Notes under the pieces: model-generated
The model's input: only the letters and a program-made list of their open reading frames with translations
Told to the model about the DNA's origin: nothing
Database searches by the model: none
Program-made: the position numbers and the translations under genes
Source of the DNA: Sediminibacterium ginsengisoli
Lineage (GTDB): Bacteria; Bacteroidota; Bacteroidia; Chitinophagales; Chitinophagaceae
Length of the DNA stretch: 64,000 bases
Direction of reading: 5' to 3'
NCBI RefSeq assembly: GCF_900167075.1
Contig: NZ_FUWH01000002.1
Coordinates: 401,005 to 465,004 of the forward strand
In this document: one piece after another, positions 35,213 through 43,859 of the stretch
How the letters are laid out: each line of letters starts with the position of its first letter
Numbering within the stretch: position 1 is the stretch's first letter

Positions 35213-35968
35213 TTAACTGAAGGTCTCCCGGAATTGCAGTGGCGTCTGTTTTGTCTGCTCTTTGAACAGGCGCTGGAGGTGACTCTGGTCACTGAACCCG
35301 TTCAACAGTGCTGTATCCATCACAGTATTGCCGTTTATGACCGATGCAGCAGAATGATGCAGTCGCAGCGCCTTCAGGTAAGATTTGATATTCTGGCCAT
35401 AATAGCGGCGGAAAGCCCTTGCCAGGTAAACCCTGTGCACTTTGTACCGCGCTGCCAGCATGGTTACATTCACCGGTTCTGTAAAATGATGATCGATATA
35501 TTCTTTGGCATCAGCAAGCCAGAACGGAATAGCGTCTTCACGGTTAACCTGGTGGGAGCCAATATAACCCAGCATGACTGCTAGTTTTTCCCTGGCCTGC
35601 TGCTCTGTTTTGCTTTTGAGCAGGTCAGACAGCAACGGAAGGCAATTCAGACCCTGTCTCCATTTCCATTCTTCCAGTACCCCTTTTTTATCAAGTCTTG
35701 TATCATGATTTTTATGGAGGTAAAGGCAGAGTATCGTGCAATCTTCCGTAAAAAGGTTTTCATGTACAACGCCGGCGGGTTTGATGATCGTAACAGCTCC
35801 TTTGCCGATTTCGGAACGGCCATCGACCTTCTCATGCATAATGCCATTGAGCACAATGCTGATGGCCGTTTCTTTATGACTATGCGGAGTATAGCCATGT
35901 CCCTTGTGGTATACAACCCGGGATAAAGAAAACAGGTCATTGTCTGCAAGGATATGATCAGAATACAT
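35213..35968 (-). CDS. AraC family transcriptional regulator
   Basis: About 251 residues from ATG at 35968; a longer version from a TTG at 36025 has no support. The N-terminal cupin domain (about 15-110) contains GYTPHSHKETAISIVLNG and the C-terminal AraC domain (about 155-250) has both helix-turn-helix units, VTMLAARYKVHRVYLARAF and VMDTALLNGFSDQSHLQRLFK. It lies 63 bases downstream of the nitronate monooxygenase gene and upstream of the serine hydrolase gene, all on one strand, and could regulate either. Confidence 0.88.
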   Translation of the reverse strand: MYSDHILADNDLFSLSRVVYHKGHGYTPHSHKETAISIVLNGIMHEKVDGRSEIGKGAVTIIKPAGVVHENLFTEDCTILCLYLHKNHDTRLDKKGVLEEWKWRQGLNCLPLLSDLLKSKTEQQAREKLAVMLGYIGSHQVNREDAIPFWLADAKEYIDHHFTEPVNVTMLAARYKVHRVYLARAFRRYYGQNIKSYLKALRLHHSAASVINGNTVMDTALLNGFSDQSHLQRLFKEQTKQTPLQFRETFS

Positions 35969-36031
35969 ACCTGAAATTAAAGAATGTAATGACTTAATGT
36001 TTTTTTTCGGGAGGAATGGATGCAAGAATGA

Positions 36032-37093
36032 TCAATGCGGTAATTGGCTGATCAGGCTGCCGATAATTGATGCGGTAGAATCTCTGCTATAAGTATGGAG
36101 GGACTGGCCTGCCCACAGGTTAATGAACTCAGCGTTTTTCTGCTGTTTCGCAACATCTCGCAAAGCACGGGTCAGTTTGTTCTGGTAGGGGTAAGGCAGG
36201 GTCATTCCGGAATTTTCTGCCAGCTGAACATAATGGTTCGCAATGCCGCGTGCATATCTTCCGGTATAACTACTGATCAGCATGATCTCGTTTTCCGTGG
36301 CCTTAAGAAGCCGTTGCTTTTCAAATTCCTCAAGAGCGCTTTCCTGTGCACAGAGAAATATGCTGCCCAGCTGAAACCCGGCTGCGCCGAGTGCTTTGGC
36401 AGCGTGCATGGTAGCGCCGTTGTAAAGCCCGCCGGCATAGATCAGCGGTGTTTTTACGGCATCCCTTACTGTAGCCAGCAGCGACAAACCTCCGATCTCA
36501 GGTATATTCCTCTCCGTAAAGCTTCCGCGATGTCCGCCGGCTTCAATCCCCTGAACGCAAATGATGTCAATACCCGAAGCTTCCAGCTGCAAAGCTTCTG
36601 TAACCGAAGTGCAGGTGCCGATCAATACTACCTGTTTCGATTTCAGAAAGCGGATGCTTTCCGGATCTAAATTCCCGAAGGTAAAACTCAATATTTTGAC
36701 GCCGTATTCAACAATTGCATCAAGCTGATCTTTGTAATCCGTCAATTGTATCGTATCAAATTCAGGGAGACTCACATTAATACCGTTTTCCTTTGCCAGT
36801 TGTTCCAGAAATGCTTTTGTGCGCTGGTAACGGTCTTTCAGCTCAGCTGTTATTGCAGGTAAAGTATGCAGAAAGATATTGGCAGCAAAAGGTCTGGAGG
36901 TGAGTTGCCTTGTTTTTCTGATCAGTTCTGCGCATTGGTTATAAGTAAGGTCTGCCAGGGCCAGCGAGCCTAATGCGCCCGTATTTGAAGCGGTTGCCGT
37001 CATTTCCGGTGTGGAAACGCCAAACATCGGTGCCTGGATAACCGGATATTCTATTGAAAGGCGATGAGTAAGATCTGCCGATATATTACGCAT
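36032..37093 (-). CDS. Nitronate monooxygenase family flavoprotein
   Basis: 353 residues forming an FMN-binding TIM barrel: EYPVIQAPMFGVSTPEM at the N-terminus, NTGALGSL, IICVQGIEAGGHRGSF in the middle, and PLIYAGGLYNGATMHAAKALGAAGFQLG. The GIEAGGHRG motif carries the His used by the family for deprotonation. It oxidises alkyl nitronates such as propionate 3-nitronate; the related enoyl reductase FabK is shorter and less likely. It is divergent from tetR, with an inverted repeat operator in the 136-base space, so it is a probable TetR target. Confidence 0.88.
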   Translation of the reverse strand: MRNISADLTHRLSIEYPVIQAPMFGVSTPEMTATASNTGALGSLALADLTYNQCAELIRKTRQLTSRPFAANIFLHTLPAITAELKDRYQRTKAFLEQLAKENGINVSLPEFDTIQLTDYKDQLDAIVEYGVKILSFTFGNLDPESIRFLKSKQVVLIGTCTSVTEALQLEASGIDIICVQGIEAGGHRGSFTERNIPEIGGLSLLATVRDAVKTPLIYAGGLYNGATMHAAKALGAAGFQLGSIFLCAQESALEEFEKQRLLKATENEIMLISSYTGRYARGIANHYVQLAENSGMTLPYPYQNKLTRALRDVAKQQKNAEFINLWAGQSLHTYSRDSTASIIGSLISQLPH

Positions 37094-37188
37094 TGCAGGT
37101 TCTGTTTAAGGTGTGAGCAATCATGCGCTGGTATGCAAATCTAACCAATCTGCGCAGCTTTGAAAGCGAAGAAAAAATAAAATCATCT

Positions 37189-37212
37189 AAATTATACCAG
37201 TTGGTATAATTT
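37189..37212. promoter_or_regulatory. TetR operator O1
   Basis: A perfect inverted repeat of 10-base arms, aaattatacc and ggtataattt, around the 4-base centre agtt. It lies between the nitronate monooxygenase start (37093, minus) and the tetR start (37230, plus) and ends 4 bases before the tetR -7 element. It shares its inner half-sites ATACC/GGTAT with the repeat at 37849. Confidence 0.8.
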
Positions 37213-37216
37213 GCTA

Positions 37217-37224
37217 TATATTTG
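37217..37224 (+). promoter_or_regulatory. -7 element of tetR
   Basis: TATATTTG matches TAnnTTTG exactly and lies 5 bases before the start codon, directly beside operator O1. Binding at O1 would block this promoter, which is the usual autoregulation of tetR genes. Confidence 0.6.
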
Positions 37225-37229
37225 TTCCG

Positions 37230-37835
37230 ATGCATAACGAACCAACTTCCAAAGCCGAACGTACCAGACAATTTATCATTGAAAAAACCGCAGCTGTTTT
37301 CAATGAGAAAGGCTATGCAGGTACATCCCTTAACGACCTGACCAGGGCAACGGGCCTGACTAAGGGCAGTATTTATGGGAATTTCGAGAATAAGGACGAA
37401 GTAGCTTTAGCCGCATTCGATTATAATTTCAACAGGGTGACAGCCTATATCAAGGCACGTATACTGGCTGCGGACCATTCAATCGAACGTTTGCTGGTAT
37501 ATCCGGCGGTGTACAGGAACTGCCTGAAAATTCCTTTTCTGCAGACAGGCTGCCCCATTTTAAATACGGCAACCGAAGCCGACGATACACATCCGCTCTT
37601 AAAGGAAAAAGCCGCCAATGCACTTTCCTTCTGGAAAAAATCCGTTGAGAACCAGGTTAAACGAGGTATGGAAAGAGGCGAGATAAAGGCAGATACAAAT
37701 CCGGCTCAAATTGCAGCTGTGCTGATGTCTCTCGTGGAAGGTGCGTTCATGCAGGCGAAGGTGACCGGAAGAAATACTGAACTCAGGATAGCTATGGACT
37801 TCCTCGAAAAAATGATACTCGATCTGAAAGTGTAA
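37230..37835 (+). CDS. TetR/AcrR family transcriptional repressor
   Basis: 201 residues. The DNA-binding domain is N-terminal (TRQFIIEKTAAVFNEKGYAG, TSLNDLTRATGLTKGSIYGNFENKDEV), followed by an all-helical ligand domain with GCPILNTATEADD in the middle. The chain resembles regulators of flavin or quinone oxidoreductase genes, but the ligand cannot be read. It sits between two inverted repeats with the same half-sites, O1 upstream and O2 just after its stop, so it probably controls itself, the divergent nitronate monooxygenase and the downstream operon. Confidence 0.92.
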   Translation: MHNEPTSKAERTRQFIIEKTAAVFNEKGYAGTSLNDLTRATGLTKGSIYGNFENKDEVALAAFDYNFNRVTAYIKARILAADHSIERLLVYPAVYRNCLKIPFLQTGCPILNTATEADDTHPLLKEKAANALSFWKKSVENQVKRGMERGEIKADTNPAQIAAVLMSLVEGAFMQAKVTGRNTELRIAMDFLEKMILDLKV

Positions 37836-37848
37836 TTTTTTTTACATA

Positions 37849-37872
37849 AAAAAATACCGAATGGTATTTTTT
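37849..37872. promoter_or_regulatory. TetR operator O2
   Basis: A perfect inverted repeat of 10-base arms, aaaaaatacc and ggtatttttt, around gaat. The inner ATACC-N4-GGTAT is the same as in O1, with the same 4-base centre length. It begins 14 bases after the tetR stop and overlaps a tattttttg segment resembling a -7 element, 16 bases before the likely thioesterase start. Confidence 0.75.
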
Positions 37873-37887
37873 GAAACATTTTGTACC

Positions 37888-38388
37888 ATGATAAAAGAGA
37901 ATATGAAAATTTTTAAGAAAGTGCTTGAAAGCAAAATGAAAATCCGGTTTCACGATTGTGATCCCTTTAATCATCTTAACAATTCGCGCTATATCGATTA
38001 CATGGTCACCGCAAGGGGTGATCAGTTGCTTGATCACTACGGGCTGGATATTTACCGGCTTGCCCGTACCAAAGGGATCGGCTGGGTATCGGCTCAAACG
38101 CAGATCTCTTACCTCGTTCCGGCTTTCCTGATGGAGGAAGTTACGATACAGACACAGTTGCTCTATTACTCTGAAAAAAGCCTGCTTTTCGAAGCATCGA
38201 TGTGGGAACAGGATAAGAGCGTATTAAAATCAGTGATGTGGACTAAACTTGTTCATTTTCAGCTTGCCACCCAGAAAAGCCATTTGCACGGTATAGAACT
38301 GATGCAGCTGTTTGCCGAAGTTGTTAACCCACTGCCCGAACCTGTCGATTTCGAAACACGTGTTAAACATCTGAAACAACCGAAATGA
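37888..38388 (+). CDS. Acyl-CoA thioesterase (hotdog fold)
   Basis: About 166 residues from ATG at 37888; ATG at 37903 also fits, while one at 37861 lies inside operator O2 and is unlikely. The 4HBT motif MKIRFHDCDPFNHLNNSRYIDYM contains the catalytic Asp and the HxxN pattern. Thioesterases of this kind hydrolyse acyl- or hydroxybenzoyl-CoA. It is the first gene of a compact plus-strand operon headed by O2; its stop overlaps the start of the next gene by 4 bases. Confidence 0.85.
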   Translation: MIKENMKIFKKVLESKMKIRFHDCDPFNHLNNSRYIDYMVTARGDQLLDHYGLDIYRLARTKGIGWVSAQTQISYLVPAFLMEEVTIQTQLLYYSEKSLLFEASMWEQDKSVLKSVMWTKLVHFQLATQKSHLHGIELMQLFAEVVNPLPEPVDFETRVKHLKQPK

Positions 38389-38924
38389 AAACGCTCATTT
38401 TAATCATTGCATGTTGCTCTGCAACTTTATGTCAAGCGCAGACTTTTACTCTTAAATCAAAAGAACTTGGCGGACAGGCTGCCATCAGGCAGGTATTCAA
38501 TGCATCCGGATGTAACGGAGAGAATATTTCGCCCCAGTTGTATTGGGAAAATCCGCCTTCCGGTACCAGAAGTTTTGCCGTTACCATTCATGATGAAAAT
38601 GCTCCCACCGGTAGCGGCTGGTGGCATTGGGTCATTTTCGATATCGACAGATCTGTATCCGAACTGAGATCTGGTGCCGGTACTGTTGAAAAACAGCTTG
38701 CGCCTCCCAATAGCATACAATCCAGGACAGACTTCGGAGTGCCAGGCTACGGCGGCCCCTGTCCGCCACCTGGTAGCGGCATTCATAAATACACCATTAC
38801 CATTTATGCACTGGATATTGCGAAGCTTGGCCTGGATCAGAACGCAGCTGCGGCACTGGTGGGTTTCAACTTGTCTGCACACGTAATAGAAAAAGCATCG
38901 CTTGTTTTTTATTTCAGGCGATAG
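38385..38924 (+). CDS. PEBP family protein (YbhB/YbcL type)
   Basis: 179 residues with a signal peptide (about 1-19, CCSATLCQAQT). The PEBP fold is shown by CNGENISPQLYWENPPSGTRSFAVTIHDENAPTG, written in parts as NISPQLYW and DENAPTGSGWWHWVIFDI, and by GVPGYGGPCPPPGSGIHKYTI with the ligand-pocket residues. Bacterial members are periplasmic or cytosolic proteins of uncertain function that may bind phospholipid headgroups. It is second in the O2-headed operon, overlapping the thioesterase gene by 4 bases. Confidence 0.9.
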   Translation: MKTLILIIACCSATLCQAQTFTLKSKELGGQAAIRQVFNASGCNGENISPQLYWENPPSGTRSFAVTIHDENAPTGSGWWHWVIFDIDRSVSELRSGAGTVEKQLAPPNSIQSRTDFGVPGYGGPCPPPGSGIHKYTITIYALDIAKLGLDQNAAAALVGFNLSAHVIEKASLVFYFRR

Positions 38925-38964
38925 CCGGCGAAACGATTTGTATCCATTCTAAAAATCAGCTCAC

Positions 38965-39660
38965 ATGAAAAAGATCGGGCTCGTAGGTGGTATCAGCTGG
39001 GCTTCATCCGTTGATTATTACCGTTACATTAATGAAGTGACCAACAAAAGATTAGGCGGACTGAACTTCGCAGAATGCCTTCTTTATTCTGTCAATTTTG
39101 AATATTTCAGAAAATACAATGCAGCATATGACTGGGACAGCAGCTTTGAATTACTGTCGGCCGCAGCACTGCAGCTCAGGAATGCAGGGGCAGAACTCAT
39201 CATACTTGGCGCCAATACCGCGCATATTGTTGCCGAAAGGGTAGCAGCAGTTGTTGACCTGCCATTGATCGATATCAGGATAGCGACTGCCAATGCTATC
39301 ATGAAACGCGGGATCCGCAAAGTGGCTTTGCTGGGTACGACGTATACGATGGAACTCGATTTTTACAGGAACAAGCTGGCAGAATATGGTATTGAATCCC
39401 TCATCCCGGAAAAGCAGACTGACCGTGACTTTATAGAACAAACCCTTGTTGATGAACTGGGCAGGGGGATCATCAAAGCAGAAACGAAAGCCGCATATAT
39501 CCGGATTGCCAATGAATTGATCAGGCAAGGTGCGGAAGGCATCATATTGGGGTGCACGGAAATTCCACTGCTTTTATCACAGGCTGACTTTACTGTTCCC
39601 GTTTTCAATACTACAGAGATCCACGCAACAGCTGCTGTTGAATTTGCATTATCGAATTAA
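38965..39660 (+). CDS. Aspartate/glutamate racemase family protein
   Basis: 231 residues. The family opening KKIGLVGGISWASSVDYYR is clear. The first catalytic position, usually Cys or Thr, is Ala83 (LGANTAH), and the second, Cys197 (LGCTE), is kept. In the E. coli YgeA group the pair is, as I recall, Thr83/Cys197, giving one-sided L-specific chemistry; this protein has the same numbering. It may therefore be a one-base racemase, an isomerase of another amino acid, or inactive. It is third in the O2-headed operon, 40 bases after PEBP and directly before an amino acid permease, which supports an amino acid substrate. Confidence 0.85.
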   Translation: MKKIGLVGGISWASSVDYYRYINEVTNKRLGGLNFAECLLYSVNFEYFRKYNAAYDWDSSFELLSAAALQLRNAGAELIILGANTAHIVAERVAAVVDLPLIDIRIATANAIMKRGIRKVALLGTTYTMELDFYRNKLAEYGIESLIPEKQTDRDFIEQTLVDELGRGIIKAETKAAYIRIANELIRQGAEGIILGCTEIPLLLSQADFTVPVFNTTEIHATAAVEFALSN

Positions 39661-39673
39661 TAAAAATACCACA

Positions 39674-41176
39674 ATGAATCTTGCCAAACTACTGCGAAGA
39701 AAACCACTTGAATCTTATAACAACGATATTAAAACGAGCGAGCTCAGGCGAACCCTGGGTAAATGGGAACTGACAGCGATCGGTGTCGGCGCTGTAATAG
39801 GTGGTGGAATTTTTGTATTAACCGGCGTGGCTGCCAATCAATATGCCGGGCCGGCGCTCGCCTTATCGTTTGTACTGGCAGGGCTGGGGTGTTTATTCGC
39901 GGCATTCTGTTATGCCGAATTTGCAAGTATACTGCCCGTTTCCGGTTCTGCCTATGCATATTCTTACGGAACCATGGGCGAGTTCTTTGCCTGGTTCATT
40001 GGCTGGAACCTGATCCTCGAATATATGATGGGTGCCACTACGGTAGCAGTAAGCTGGTCCAGGTATTTTGTAAAACTGCTGCATTTATCCGGCATCCATC
40101 ATGTACCGGCATGGCTGGTGAACGATCCCGTTACGGCAAAGGAAGAAGCACTCAGGGCAGGTGTGGAGGTGCCGGCATTCTCTGTTAACCTTCCGGCTGC
40201 GCTGATTGTATGGGTGGTTACTTATATCCTTGTAAAAGGAATCAGAGAATCGGCAAAGACCAACAATATCATCGTTTCCTTAAAAGTGGCTGCCGTACTT
40301 TTTGTTGTGATCGTGGGCGTTCTGTATATCAATCCCGCCAACTGGCAACCATTCATACCCGAGCGGGTAATTGATGCATCCGGCACAGGCCATTACGGGC
40401 TTTCCGGTGTACTGACCGCAGCGGGTATTGTATTTTTTGCTTTTATTGGTTTTGATGCCGTATCAACACAATCGCAGGAAGCGGTAAACCCGGTAAAGGA
40501 TATCCCTTTTGCGATCATCACTTCACTCGTTGTTTGCACAGGCTTGTACATTCTTGTTTCTCTGACACTTACCGGCATGGCAAACTATAAGGACCTGGAC
40601 CTCGGTGCTCCTGTGGCTTCGGCTTTCAGTTCGGTTGGTCTGAACTGGGCTTCGCTGCTGGTTACAATAGCTGCAGTGATCGGTCTGATATCGGTAATGC
40701 TGGTAATGCTTCTTTCGCAAACCCGCATTTTTCTGAATATGGCGCAGGATGGACTGCTTCCGCGAAAATTATTTGCAGCTGTACACCCGCGCTTTAAAAC
40801 TCCCTGGAAAAGTACCATTCTGCTCGGCGCGGTTGCTTCATTCGTAGCGGCAGTTACACCTATTGAAAAAGCAACTAAAATGACCAGTATCGGTACCTTG
40901 TTTGCTTTTGCAATGATTTGTGCAGCGGTACTGGTACTCAGGAAAAAGCAACCTGACCTGCACAGACCTTATAAAGTGAAATATCTTCCTCTGGTAGCAG
41001 GATTGGGACTGGGGTTCAATATGCTCCTGATGTTCAGCCTTGATAAGTCGACCTGGCTGCGTTTACTGGTCTGGAGTATCGCCGGTATTGCCGTGTATTT
41101 TCTTTACAGTGCAAAAAACAGTAACCTGAACCGCGTTGAAAAAAACAATCAGTCACAGGATAATTATGGGTTATGA
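39674..41176 (+). CDS. APC family amino acid permease
   Basis: About 500 residues from MNLAKLLRRKPLES; upstream in-frame codons overlap the racemase gene and have no homology. There are 12 to 13 predicted membrane helices. The first-helix motif AIGVGAVIGGGIFVLTG is the GxG substrate-binding loop of cationic-type APC transporters, and FIGFDAVSTQSQEAVNPVKDIP is in helix 6 to 7. The closest general type is the cationic amino acid transporter group. It starts 14 bases after the racemase and overlaps the next gene by 4 bases. Confidence 0.92.
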   Translation: MNLAKLLRRKPLESYNNDIKTSELRRTLGKWELTAIGVGAVIGGGIFVLTGVAANQYAGPALALSFVLAGLGCLFAAFCYAEFASILPVSGSAYAYSYGTMGEFFAWFIGWNLILEYMMGATTVAVSWSRYFVKLLHLSGIHHVPAWLVNDPVTAKEEALRAGVEVPAFSVNLPAALIVWVVTYILVKGIRESAKTNNIIVSLKVAAVLFVVIVGVLYINPANWQPFIPERVIDASGTGHYGLSGVLTAAGIVFFAFIGFDAVSTQSQEAVNPVKDIPFAIITSLVVCTGLYILVSLTLTGMANYKDLDLGAPVASAFSSVGLNWASLLVTIAAVIGLISVMLVMLLSQTRIFLNMAQDGLLPRKLFAAVHPRFKTPWKSTILLGAVASFVAAVTPIEKATKMTSIGTLFAFAMICAAVLVLRKKQPDLHRPYKVKYLPLVAGLGLGFNMLLMFSLDKSTWLRLLVWSIAGIAVYFLYSAKNSNLNRVEKNNQSQDNYGL

Positions 41177-41763
41177 ATTTCAGATTTGAAAAGGATATTG
41201 TCCTGGAGAATGATGTTATATGTTTAATGCCGGTTGCGAAACAGGATACAGAGAACCTGTCGGCTGCGGCAGCTTCCGACCGCAGGCTCCTGCAGTATTC
41301 GCCGAAACAGGTTTATACCCAAGAGATGTTAACTGCATACGTTGATGCGGCGATCATGCTGAGGGAGGCGGAAATAAGGTATTCTTTCAGCATATTCAGC
41401 AAAACGCAGGGCCGTTATGCCGGCAGTACCGCATTCCTTAATATTTCCAATGCAGATGACCGGCTGGAAATCGGTGCCACATGGTTAGGCAAGGAATTTC
41501 AGGGAACAGGAATGAACCGGCAATGTAAATACCTGATGCTGGAATTCGCATTCGATCAGTTGCATGCAAACCGAGTGGAGTTCAAAACTGATGAAAGAAA
41601 TATACAGTCGCGCAAAGCGATTGAAAAGCTCGGCGCCAAATATGAAGGCACACTTCGCGAACACATGCTGGTGCAGGATGGTTTCAGAAGAAATACTTTT
41701 TGCTACAGCATACTGAAACACGAATGGGCCGGCATCGAGACCATGCTTTTGAATGATATTTAA
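41173..41763 (+). CDS. RimJ/RimL-type GNAT acetyltransferase
   Basis: 196 residues. The N-terminus (LENDVICLMPVAKQD) and the acetyl-CoA-binding region (IGATWLGKEFQGTGMNRQCKYLMLEFAFDQL) fit the RimJ/RimL branch; the later NIQSRKAIEKLGAKYEGTLREH segment is also typical. Its start overlaps the permease stop by 4 bases, so it is translationally coupled. In an operon with a racemase and permease it may acetylate an amino acid or small amine, but an N-terminal protein acetylase cannot be excluded. Confidence 0.88.
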   Translation: MNFRFEKDIVLENDVICLMPVAKQDTENLSAAAASDRRLLQYSPKQVYTQEMLTAYVDAAIMLREAEIRYSFSIFSKTQGRYAGSTAFLNISNADDRLEIGATWLGKEFQGTGMNRQCKYLMLEFAFDQLHANRVEFKTDERNIQSRKAIEKLGAKYEGTLREHMLVQDGFRRNTFCYSILKHEWAGIETMLLNDI

Positions 41764-41773
41764 AACTTCGATC

Positions 41774-42709
41774 ATGAAATCTGACAGGATCTTTATTATA
41801 GGTGCCGGTGCTATCGGGAAAACACTGGCAGCTTTTCTGAAAGCGCAGGGAAATGAAGTGATACTGCTCAGGGGCCAGGCTGATGAAATCAACGACTCGA
41901 TGGTTACCATCAAAGTGCTGCTTAATGATAAAGACGCTGTAAAGACGGAAGTATTGGTAAGTGCTGTCAGTAATTTTACAAACCTGGATGGTATTGTTGT
42001 GATTGCCAGCAAATCATATGGCAATGAGCTGATCGCAGAAAGATTGAAAAAAAGGATCGGTAATGCACCCGTTGTAATTCTGCAGAATGGTTTAAATGTG
42101 GAGTTGCCGTTTGTTCATCATGGTTTTGAACGGATTTACAGGTGCATTCTTTTTGCTACAGCACAACAGGTATCTGCTGATGCCATCAGGTTTAAGCCTG
42201 TTGCGGCATCGCCGGTTGGGGTGGTGCGTGGCAGCAGTGAAGAATTGTCCGGCATCATTGATCAATTCAGTAACCCTTATTTCACATTCAGGGCAGAGCA
42301 GGATATTCAACGCGTTATCTGGACAAAAACAATCGCTAACTGTGTTTTTAACTCGGTTTGCCCGTTGCTGGAAACGGACAATGGTATTTTTTACCGCGAT
42401 GAGCAAGCCAGGTCTGTTGCAAAAAGAGTAATAGCTGAATGTATTTCAGTTGCTGAAACGCAAGGGGTATTCCTGGATGCAGCTGACGTGTTTGATCGCC
42501 TTTTGCAGATCAGTAAATCCTCGGAAGGGCAACTGATCTCAACCTACCAGGATATATTGAACGGGCGTAAAACGGAAATTGAAACCCTGAATATGGCTGT
42601 GGCTGAGATTGCCGATAACGCCCGCCAGGAAACAATGGTGCCAACAACACGCTTGCTGGGTGAATTGATAAGGATCAAGTCAGGTATTGCAATGCGCGCA
42701 TCTTTGTAA
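41774..42709 (+). CDS. Ketopantoate reductase-like (PanE/ApbA family) protein
   Basis: About 311 residues from ATG at 41774; an ATG seven codons earlier overlaps the GNAT stop. The N-terminal NADP-binding domain begins RIFIIGAGAIGKTLAAFLK, and the C-terminal ApbA_C domain (about 175-305) holds WTKTIANCVFNSVCPLLE, where the family has catalytic Lys and Asn. It is the last gene of the O2-headed operon. Being inside this cluster rather than next to panB makes a pantothenate role uncertain; a 2-oxo-acid reductase for the operon's amino-acid-derived substrate is possible. Confidence 0.85.
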   Translation: MKSDRIFIIGAGAIGKTLAAFLKAQGNEVILLRGQADEINDSMVTIKVLLNDKDAVKTEVLVSAVSNFTNLDGIVVIASKSYGNELIAERLKKRIGNAPVVILQNGLNVELPFVHHGFERIYRCILFATAQQVSADAIRFKPVAASPVGVVRGSSEELSGIIDQFSNPYFTFRAEQDIQRVIWTKTIANCVFNSVCPLLETDNGIFYRDEQARSVAKRVIAECISVAETQGVFLDAADVFDRLLQISKSSEGQLISTYQDILNGRKTEIETLNMAVAEIADNARQETMVPTTRLLGELIRIKSGIAMRASL

Positions 42710-42719
42710 TGATGATTTG

Positions 42720-43805
42720 TTACAAAATGTTTATCCTGAAAATTGTATAAGGCGAAGTACGTTTGTTTACCCCTTCATTGTATTCCGGCTGTTTATTGAT
42801 CTGTGAGCAACTGATATATAAGTAACCATCTTCCGAAATTGAATAACTGTCTGGCCAGATCAGGCGTTCATCACTGATTACTTCTTTCATCCGCATGTCT
42901 GGTGTAATTCTTACGATGCGGTTATGCTGCAGGTCGCCAAGGTAAAGATTGCCGAATTTATCTAAGATCATTCCGTCGGTTGTTGTGAATCTGCCCAGGT
43001 CTTCCACTTTCGCACCGAGTGCTGTTCCCGTCAATGAAGCATCACGCAGGAATTCAGTGCGGATCCGGTATAGCTTATCATCTGTAAGTGGTTTGTAATA
43101 AAGCCATTCCCTGTCCGGAGATAGTGCAATTCCATCTGAATGTATTTTTACCGGTTGCCCGTTTTTCCTGAGCTCTTTGCCATCTATGATAAAAGTAAAT
43201 GAAGGATCAGAAAGTACGGAATAATGCCCTTGTAATACCTGGCGTACATTGCCGGTGTTCAGATCCACGATCACAATGCCGCCTTCCTGCGAATTGGTCA
43301 TATATGCGATCCCTCTTTCCTCGTCTACACGTACATCATTGATGTAGCTCCCAGGTCCTGCGGCTGTGTTTACAGGATACACCCTTTCAACTGTATTGTT
43401 GGTGAGGTCAATTTTGACCAGCTTGTTGCTGTTGTTGTACACGCCCTGCATTTTTGGAGAAGCAGGATCCACTACCCATAGTTTGTTGTTCTTCCCTGCT
43501 ACCACTGCCTGAACGCAGACCCATTTGGACAAGCCATCCTGCCCTGGATTCCAGGAATTCATTTCTGTATTCGGATAAGCTGTTTCAGTTGTTTTGCCGT
43601 TGATCTCGGTAACAGCGTACCTGTATACATCGCTCCACAACGGATAGTTTGTAAAAACGCGGTTGGTATTGGTAATGGCAACACCTGTAAGCTGATAAGT
43701 GTCATTGGAATAAACAAGATCCAGCTGCGGTTTGTTATCGCTCATTTTTGAGCAGGCCACGGCGGACAGCATAATGACACTGCAGAATAATCCACGGATT
43801 TTCAT
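42720..43805 (-). CDS. Major royal jelly / L-dopachrome tautomerase-related lipoprotein
   Basis: About 361 residues from the Met that begins the lipoprotein signal MKIRGLFCSVIMLSAVACSK, with lipidation expected at Cys of SAVAC. The rest is a six-bladed beta-propeller of the MRJP/yellow type: NDVRVDEERGIAYMTNSQEGGIVIVDL, SDGIALSPDREWLYYKPL, and DKFGNLYLGDLQHNRIVR. In bacteria these relate to SMP-30-like lactonases but lack an assigned substrate. It converges with the PanE-like gene with 10 bases between stops. Confidence 0.85.
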   Translation of the reverse strand: MKIRGLFCSVIMLSAVACSKMSDNKPQLDLVYSNDTYQLTGVAITNTNRVFTNYPLWSDVYRYAVTEINGKTTETAYPNTEMNSWNPGQDGLSKWVCVQAVVAGKNNKLWVVDPASPKMQGVYNNSNKLVKIDLTNNTVERVYPVNTAAGPGSYINDVRVDEERGIAYMTNSQEGGIVIVDLNTGNVRQVLQGHYSVLSDPSFTFIIDGKELRKNGQPVKIHSDGIALSPDREWLYYKPLTDDKLYRIRTEFLRDASLTGTALGAKVEDLGRFTTTDGMILDKFGNLYLGDLQHNRIVRITPDMRMKEVISDERLIWPDSYSISEDGYLYISCSQINKQPEYNEGVNKRTSPYTIFRINIL

Positions 43806-43859
43806 AACAGAAATTTTCAATGATAGACTAATGCATTCTGTACATGAAATAGAGGTGAC

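Noticed and set aside
30143..36025. Antibiotic-resistance island around the metallo-beta-lactamase
   Set aside because: No transposase, integrase or other resistance gene is adjacent; the serine hydrolase at 33657 is of a general esterase or peptidase type.
42703..42726. Small inverted repeat tttgtaa/ttacaaa as a bidirectional terminator
   Set aside because: The stem has only 7 A/T-rich pairs without a clear U-tract and overlaps both stop codons; too weak to call.
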